From Rhodocollybia butyracea (lineage: Eukaryota > Basidiomycota > Agaricomycetes > Agaricales > Omphalotaceae): 64,000 nucleotides of DNA. The stretch is taken from contig JADNRY010000220.1 of assembly GCA_015501585.1 (NCBI GenBank), positions 37,509 to 101,508 on the forward strand, in the 5' to 3' direction. Made by a program: the position numbers and the translations under genes. Of this stretch, positions 56,654 to 64,000 are shown one piece after another; positions within the stretch are counted from its first letter, which is position 1; every line of letters starts with the position of its first letter. Below the pieces are notes generated by a model. It ran no database searches and had not been told where the DNA came from. It was given only the letters and a program-made list of their open reading frames with translations.

Positions 56654-59600
56654 TCAGCGATTTACTCGTTCAATATTCTCCAATATTCCCGAATCTTGCA
56701 TAAAGGAGCTCCAGCGTTCATCCAACCTCGAATCTCTTGAAGCCAACCCAAGGTCTGCTAGTGCAGCATGACCGGGTGGACCAGGGTGTATTGGGTGAAG
56801 ATGAAGTTGAGGAGGAGGGCCAAAGCCTGTTACACCAGGCCCCGAATACATTTGATGTGGAGGGGGAGGCTGGTTATGGAAGTTGTGCATGGAGGTCTCT
56901 GGCTGTACCTGCGATGTTGCAGGACCGTACTGAGGATGGCTAAGCCGCACAGGAGACGAAGAATGTCGGGAAGGATATGACTCGCTAGGGGACCAGGTGT
57001 AGTTACTTCCTGCGACAGGTGATGGGCCACTTCGACTGCGGTCATAAGAGTAGTTGAATTGCATCGGCGACCTTTCATCGACTGACGAAGGCGTAGGGGC
57101 GGGAGGAATGCTGATAGTCGGTGGATGATTATGATGGCCATGTACGTTGTAGCTGCTTTCTCGCTGCCGACTATACCAGTCATTCATATCAGAACATCGT
57201 TCATCTTCATACGAGCCTGAGTTCGAGATGCGAGGAAGATGAGGTCGGACAGTAAGTGGAGGATGATGTGAACTTTGGTACCCCGGTGGAATGGGCCTTG
57301 GATCAGGGTTGTACATCCGCTCAAATTTGCCTGAAGGTTCCATATCCACATCGATTGCATTAAACTGTGGGCGTAACTGCGAACTTGATCTATGCTGCCG
57401 AAGCTCATTCTGGGGGCTGTCCGTGTTTTGTACGGAAGTTGTAGCGAAAGCTGAAGACTGTATGCCCATAGTAAGTTCGGTAGAATTAGAAGGCCCTGAA
57501 GGTGCGAGATTGCGGTTTGCCGTAGAAACAAGGCGCGTATGTCCAGCAAAGATAGACAATTCATCATTGGGATCTAATTCCTCCTTCTTGATATTCCACA
57601 ATTCTCCATCAGAAAGGGATAGTTCGGGATTTTTTGATTGCGCGGCAGCTAAAGTATGGTGGGCCTTTTCACGGAGGTTGGTTAAGATAGGCTGTAAACA
57701 GTTTAACTCTACAGACACAGAAAAAATGCCAGAAGAAACTCACGAGTGCTTTTGTTGCACGTTTACTATACATTGCTGCCTTGGTAAACAAAATGCACGC
57801 TTGATCAAGCTCTGCCATTGCGGAAATAGCAAGGGGTGAACGAGGTCCCCTGGTCACTACAGTTCCAAAAACCACCTGAAGAAAAGCTCCAGTCGGCCAA
57901 AAAAAATAGTTCGGACAGAATAAACTTACAGCAGCGCTAAAAGCAAATGTCCACATAGTCCAGAACCTGGCACTGGAGTTGGGCCAGACCACAAATTGCT
58001 CCCTGACCGATTTCAGAATTGTTGCGGAAGAACCTATTATCGTCAATATCGTGTCAGCCAGAGCAGTGTATACAAGACGATGGAAGCTCACGGTAAGCAG
58101 CTAGGAAGGACGGGGCGTAAACTGATTTGAGAGGATTCATGGGTTGTTCAATGATGGCCTGAGCAAAGAAGGCCCGGTGGAGGTATATAAGAACTAACCC
58201 AGCGATTAGCCTTTAAATCCCCAGAACTAGCTAGCCACGACTTACCCGTCTCACGGATGTGGTCCAAGACACATTTCATGAAAGAGAAGCTCATATTGCT
58301 ATCGCTGCATTCGGATTCCACGGTTGGTGGATTGGAATAATCCAACCCAAATGAATTTGGTACACCACCAAGCCCGGCATCTTTCGCCGCACCACGATCG
58401 GTGAAACCTTCTGGGAGAGAAAACTCTCTTACTTTCCTATCCAGTTCCATAATTGTGTCGTACGTGGGTGCTTCAGCGGTAAGGGTGCGAGATATTACTT
58501 CGGCGACACATTCAGCGGCGAAACGGAATTGCCATATTTCGACTTGCGCCAAATCAGTAGTTTAAAGGAAACAAACTGGTCTGTGAACTTACAAGCATAT
58601 CCTGCTCGCTTCGTCTTTTCCTTGTTCTCATAATCTGCGGAACCCCGGAGACCGTTAGCTTTTCCTTCAGCACCTTCATTCTTCATGTTGACTCCCTCGT
58701 ATTGAGGAAAACCGCAGTCAATGTATGCCAATGAAAACGAAGGTGGTCTACCGGTATTCAGGCTCTATAAAAATCACTTAGACTAAGATCTGGATCATAG
58801 TTTGTTATTTTACTGACCTGCCAGACATCAGCAACGAACAGATCCCAAAAGAGTATTCTTCTTCGTTGAACCATTTTCGGCGAAAGGCCCCAACGCTCGC
58901 TATCACGATCTATGAACAAAATCTTCTTCATCAGAAAAGATGGTCCCCACAGCACAAGAAGTCCTTACGTAGACCGATCTAAACGTACGGGAAAAAGGTT
59001 AGCATGAGTCTCAGGATAGTAAGCGCCCTCTTACTGTTTGGCTCAAGTGTGCGGCCATGGTGATTAGACTCCAAGTCATCTCCATGCTAGTCTCGCTTTG
59101 GCCTGTCCTAGACTCCGTAGAACTATCAGACTCCACAGCTGATGAAGGATTTGCTGTCCCCTCTCCGCTCATCGCGTTGAAGATACTCATCACATGTAAG
59201 CATTGTATGGTCACAATGCTAGGTTTCTCCAACACAGGCTGAAGACTGAGGGCAGCTTGGGCCAATTGATGGTAATGTTCACCTAAAGCATTCGGAGAGG
59301 GCCGCGAAGCAGTGGCGCCTGAGTTAGAGTGAGGGGATGATCCACATGGCGAAGGATTCGTCAGTGGAGAATCGGAGGTATTACTTGGAAAAGGCTCAAC
59401 AAGAGCACCAACAGCAAATATCATGAACAACAGAGCTACATCGTGCGGTCCTTTATAGTCCCCACCGGATCGTGAAGACTGCAAAACGATTTCATCTTCA
59501 TTCGCTAGATCTTCTGGCCCATCTTTCTGCGTTAACTTAACAAAATGGTCGCCCGAGTGGTGGTCATCTGTCTTGACATTCTCACCGCGATCCCGAGCAT

Positions 59601-60952
59601 GCTTGCGACTATATATAGCATTCAACATCTCTTCCTCCAGTTGCTCCCGGCTAACACCACGAAAAAGCCAAGCAACTTGTTCGAAATATGTGTTTACGAT
59701 TTCGCACGCTCGTTCATAGGGCGGAAGATAGGATTCGATAAGTTCTTGTATTTGTGGAGGAGGTAACGCCAGCGGAGTAAAAGGGAACCGATGCGAGAAT
59801 AAAGTGACACGCGGGTCGAGAGTACTCGTGCTAGCAAATGCGGTCGTACCTGTAGTACGCGAATGATGGGAAGAAGGAGGAGATGAAGATTCCTGAGTAG
59901 CCGGGGGAGAAGAGTTTTGAACTCCGGTTTGCGGCAGAACTGGTGGTGGATCAGTAGAATGCAAATTTGTCTGAACCACATTTAGTGTTTCGTTCTCTTA
60001 CTTGGACAAGACTACTCACGATTAACAAGCTTTCGCTCCCGCCCGTAGGGCCGAAAAATCGCGAAATTCCGTTATTACTGATCGAGAGCGTTCCAAAAGC
60101 ATCAATAACATCGCCTGGGGCTGACCCTCTTGATCTTCTCGTGAAGATACTACCATCACTTTCGTCCATTAGATCATCTCCGACAGCGCCTACGCTCATC
60201 GGTCTACCCTGCATGTCTGACGGCAGTTTACCAATTTTCCTTCCTCTGTTGGAACCGGGTTCGAGTTCATCGTCATCGTCAGCCTGTTCCAAAAGCCAGT
60301 CGCTTTCGAGAAGTGGATGGGGTTGCTGATCGTCTGGAGCATATTTACTATGCACGTTAGCTAGTGCATCCTCGAGCTCTCGGATCCTTCCCGAAAGACG
60401 AGAAATTTTGCGATGAAGATGCTCCGTAGCTGCAAGAACAAAACGAGTACCTTGACCGGTCGCAAGAGAGCCTAAATTTTAGTGTAAGCAAAGCTTATCT
60501 GCAACAATAGAAAAGACTGACCATTGGGACACAGTGCTGAACAGCCACGGCGTTGGCATGAAGTACAAGGTATTTGCTTGTCGCACTTGATCTTCAGTCT
60601 GAATAATATTTGAGTTTAACGCAGATTGCGATGATCGCATATACGACGAACCTTCTACATTCAGCACAACTGACCTATCACCGTCACCATCATGGTCAGT
60701 CAAAGCAGTGCATATAAAGAATTTGAAGCTCACTTCGCCTGTTTAAGGGCAGAGATAAGCGAGAGGAGCGATTACAGGCGATTTTTTGAGCAACATCCGT
60801 CAGTTCGAGCATTAAAAATCTAGTTAAAGCCAAAACAGACCTCGGCTTCTTTTCAGTTCCAATTCTCTCGCGTGCCCACCGTCAAATTTATATTCCTCAA
60901 CATCCCGTTTACTAGAACGCCTCTTCACCTTTACTTTTGGTTCAGGAGGCAT
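56654..60952 (-). CDS. Zn(II)2Cys6 transcription factor with fungal-specific middle homology region
   Basis: The gene starts MPPEPKVKVKRRSSKRD at 60952. Exons 1-4 are 60841-60952, a 5-nt microexon 60734-60738, 60652-60674 and 60522-60598. Spliced, they read RGEVSCAECRRLKIKCDK and QIPCTSCQRRGCSALCPN, a full C-x2-C-x6-C-x5-C-x2-C-x8-C cluster. A coiled coil follows (EHLHRKISRLSGRIRELED), then an acidic and Ser-rich linker. The fungal_trans region spans about 59900-57750, with YERACEIVNTYFEQVAWLF, IVTIQCLHVMSIFNAMSG, DRDSERWGLSPKMVQRRRIL and FWDLFVADVWQ. A long disordered tail rich in Pro, Ser and His ends ENIERVNR at 56654. Total is about 1,000 residues or more. Targets unknown; it lies among unrelated genes. 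Confidence 0.9.
60734..60738 (-). other. 5-nt microexon (GCGAA) of the zinc cluster gene
   Basis: Exon 1 ends in phase 1 at 60841 and exon 3 must start in phase 0 at 60674 to read VSCAEC. Five bases between a CAG acceptor (60739-60741) and a GTGAGC donor (60728-60733) supply exactly the missing phase and add Gly-Glu, giving RGEVSC. Confidence 0.75.
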
Positions 60953-61924
60953 ACTTTCCCCTCTCCGGACTTGTAAAATGATGATGGGAGTAAAAGGACG
61001 AAAACGAAATCGGCTCCGAAAGTAAACAGAGTTTAAGCTTCAAGTAGACATAAACAAAGGGTGAGAGCGCGATTAGCAGTGATGGAAAAGAGACAGATTT
61101 GCTCCGGGATTTGCCCCAGAAACAGGCGGGTACCGAAACACTAAGGCCGTAAGCATCAATATTTGATGCATTTCGTCACTCAATTTGCTGCGGTTTCTCT
61201 TCGAAATCATCCTTACATCAATCCGAACTTCCGTTTAACTGAAGGAGATGGACGTTTGTCTGGACTTTTAAAGGTTCATTGTACTTGGGTATCTTGCCTC
61301 CCACAAGTAAGTATCTCCTAAGTATCTCCTGCGCTACCGCCTTAAGAGATGTCATCAAATCTGGATCGCGATTGGCAATCACAAATGCATCATATGGTTC
61401 ACAGAACATGGATCCACCTGACGGCCACCTCCTGCAACCTCTATACTTAGACTCGGTTCCTAGAGGTTCCTAAGTAGATATATAGTACCTAGTCTGTCAT
61501 AAAACTGCCATAAGTCGTACCGGAGATATCCATAGCAGGGCCCGAAGTTTTTACATTGACTTTATAGCACCCAACGAAGAAACCTGGGAACAAAGATTCG
61601 GGGCCGGATGAAACAAGCTGCCTCCCAACCCCTTTGCCTGAGAGATTCAATCTCACTTGGATCTTGCATAAGGTGGGGTGGTGCTGGTGGTGTATCATTT
61701 AGGATCAGTCAGGGCCCCAGCTACAGGTATCGTGCAAAATGCCTGGGATGCGCAGTCTCCGCAACGGCATCCAGCACTTCAAGAGTCAGAGAAAATAAAC
61801 ATGCTTGTCCAATCATATAATATAATGTGGTAGCGCAATCATAATAATTACTGTTGAGGAATCACCCCCGAAAAACTATTATAGAGATCGTATAACCTTC
61901 TCTCCCAGGAGACTACGGAAAGGC
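60953..61924. other. About 1 kb between regulator and NPP genes
   Basis: The left part is the regulator promoter and the right part the NPP 3' flank. A 63-residue minus-strand frame (61218-61409) includes TSLKAVAQEILRRYLLVGG and looks protein-like, but I do not recognise it. A direct repeat AAGTATCTCCT occurs twice at about 61310-61330. Confidence 0.35.
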
Positions 61925-64000
61925 CTAAAAATATTTGTCCCAGAAACCCCTTGTTCCATTAGTAGAAGACGCGTGTTCCTCCATACCCAACAGCTTTGAA
62001 ACAAGGCCATAAATCTCCACGTTTGCAAAACTGTTCATAACATAGGTATCGTCGGAGGTAGAGTGCCAGCCTTTGTTTTTCCACGGAAGCCAAGACGCCA
62101 AAGAAGAGTGATGCAGATCCTTGACGACTGCTGAAAAGGGTCCATGGGCGACGAACATTGCGTGCATAGAGGTTTCAGTATTATCGTAGCCATGGTTCTG
62201 AAAAGTACGAAAACGTCAAAGCTAGCTCTACAAAGTTTTAAAAAGTCACTTACCCCTTTGGTGATTCCAACCTCGCCCTCCTTTTTTGTAGTGAGAGCAT
62301 AGCCGATCTTAGGAACAATCCATACTGGTGCAATCCTCTCGGAAAGGGAAAAATGCCAACGAGAGGGCATGGTTTCCGGCGTGTATACATCCATGCCCTC
62401 AGCATGAGGATGTTGAGAAGTAAGTAGCTTCTCCAGATAATACGACTCGTTTTTCTTTGAGTTGAATCTCAGACCCATCGCTGGCCAACCATCTTCATGC
62501 ATGACAGCACTCAAGCCTTGCTCACCGAGCATGTCTTCGTCGTCGACATAAATCATTGTGGGGTGTGAGGTGTCAGTCATACCGTGGTCACTGACAAAGA
62601 CGATATCAACAATGTCTGTCAGATTACGATCAACAAGTGAATCGTGTAGGGCTGCGGCAAAAAGGTCGACTTGGGCAAGGGTTTCCTATATGAGATTTAG
62701 TGCGGATGGGTGAAGGAGAAAACTGAGCTGATCCTACATTGACTAAAGTGGACCCAGGGCCAGCTTTGTGCCCTGCTTGGTCCACTGACGGCTCATAAGC
62801 TAATACGAACACAGTAAGCTTCATTCAAGAGTCTCGAGAATCATTAAACATACCCATGAGCAATTGAGGTCTTTCGTCAAACGGCAGGTCGATCCACGCA
62901 AGAATCTGGTTGAGTTTAACACTCAATGGGACTTTGTCCTACAACGCGTTTATATGAGCAAACGATATCAAGTTAACCATCAGCTAACCTTCCAAGGCAC
63001 AAAGTATGTCGGCGAAGAACCAGATTTGGTCTTGGGAGGTCCGGGCCTGTGCAATAATTATCAAAAAGCGAGGGTGGAGTATTGTAAAATTGCAGCCTAC
63101 CACATGAGATTCGCAGTGATTATTCCAGCTTTGTTGGCGGTCTCCCACATCTAAATCAAATGCATGCTCAGAAGGAGGTAGTACTTGAGGTTGAGAACGA
63201 TCACTCACAGGTTCTCCAAGCCAAAAGTCCGGATTCCACGCAGAGGATATTTGGTTGTAATGAAATTCTTGTTGTGTCTGCGGGTCCCAGAAATTCTAGG
63301 TTCAACAAATATTAGAATTGAAATTATGAAAAGAACGACCAAGAATTACATTGGCAATTATGCCGTGAGATTCAGCATAAAGGCCTGTCCTGTACCCTGT
63401 CAACCAAAGGAAAAAAATGACGGAGGAACACAACTCACATCAAAGCCCAGTGGTTGCTGGATAAGAAAGATTAATTCAAAGCAAACACGATTGCAGATCA
63501 CCGGCTTACGGGAAGGTCAGTGTCTGAAGAGTCCTCAATGAGTTGAAAGGATTCGAGTACACGGATTCCTTACATACTGACCGGGAAGATAGGTACCATC
63601 GACTTTGCTCGCAGACCCCGTTTGCTTATTTCAAGTAGATGCGGAGTTAAACCTCTATCTAGGTAGTCGGCACTGGAGGAAGGGATATGAGTATAGTATT
63701 CTAAAGCGATCAACTTGGCACTGACCGGAGACCGTCTATAGAAACAATCAAAACTGTCCTCCTAAAGTCATGCGTTCCATTAGAACGTATATACTCTCCA
63801 TTGAAAGATAGATTTGGATGCTGTAGAGGAGAGCGGAGAAAAGCTCGAGAAAAGGCTCCAAGCACAAGAATGACAATGAATGCAGTGGCCGTCTTGATTA
63901 TCTTGGAACGAGACCAGCCGTCTGAATCGCTGAGCTGGTCTGTGACGAATGGATCGTCCGACGGTTCAAACTTGTCGCTTCCTGAGAGGAGGCCTTCACG
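61925..64000 (-). CDS. Nucleotide pyrophosphatase/phosphodiesterase (NPP family), N-terminus beyond window
   Basis: NPP ectoenzymes hydrolyse nucleotide phosphodiester or pyrophosphate bonds with two zinc ions. The visible part starts inside a cytosolic N-terminus (LLSGSDKFEPSDDPFVTDQ), followed by one transmembrane helix (IIKTATAFIVILVLGAF, near 63880-63930), a type II topology. Catalytic landmarks follow: RTVLIVSIDGLR (metal Asp), PIFPSLTFPNHWALMTGLY with the nucleophilic Thr, AESHGIIANNFWDP, EPSVDQAGHKAGP (metal Asp and His) and VFVSDHGMTDTS (Asp-His). The C-terminal half has NHGYDNTETSMHAMFVAHGP, also a metal-site segment. It ends TRGFWDKYF at 61925. Eight or more introns. In yeast, Npp1/Npp2 serve phosphate scavenging; the same is plausible here. 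Confidence 0.9.

Overview
The window looks like nuclear DNA of a filamentous basidiomycete, most likely an agaricomycete. Genes are split by many short introns of about 50 bp with GT...AG ends. The gene set is fungal: Midasin, Sly1, a Zn(II)2Cys6 regulator, a SYLF protein, a GH95 fucosidase and an NRPS-like adenylate-forming reductase. The accessory DNA holds a decayed NACHT gene, hAT-type MITEs, a small LTR element and a LINE. Identity below class level cannot be read from the sequence alone.

Layout. 0.5-16.3 kb (+) is one giant gene, the ribosome-assembly AAA ATPase Midasin (MDN1), with five apparent single-base frameshifts. 16.7-19.6 kb (-) holds a Tra2-like RRM/RS splicing factor and a SYLF/Ysc84 lipid-binding protein. 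20.2-24.3 kb is a recent tandem duplication carrying two intact NAD(P)-binding (NmrA-like) genes. 25.7-29.7 kb (+) is an adenylation-thiolation-reductase gene broken by six apparent +1 insertions in its A and T domains, while its reductase domain looks clean. 31.0-34.7 kb is a dead NACHT NTPase gene split by two related hAT MITEs, each with a perfect 8-bp target duplication. 34.75-36.02 kb is a 1.27-kb non-autonomous LTR element (TRIM-like) with a 5-bp duplication, apparently nested in an older element remnant.

36.6-43.5 kb returns to genes: heme oxygenase with a C-terminal membrane anchor, a small hypothetical gene, a CCCH zinc-finger protein, an 85-residue protein that resembles the heme oxygenase tail and shares its terminal intron position, and a small putative mitochondrial protein. 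43.8-45.4 kb is a PA-TM-RING ubiquitin ligase. 45.9-49.3 kb is a 5'-truncated LINE in which an RNase H-like domain lacking its catalytic acids lies between endonuclease and reverse transcriptase. 49.7-53.4 kb is a secreted GH95 alpha-L-fucosidase, 54.0-56.4 kb the SM protein Sly1, 56.7-61.0 kb a Zn2Cys6 regulator with a 5-nt microexon just before its zinc cluster, and 61.9 kb to the right edge an NPP-type phosphodiesterase whose N-terminus lies beyond the window.

Most genes are unrelated housekeeping functions and no secondary-metabolite cluster is visible around the reductase. The observations most worth following are the heme oxygenase tail paralogue, the 5-nt microexon, the relocated and inactivated RNase H of the LINE, and the concentration of +1 frameshifts in the adenylate-forming reductase.
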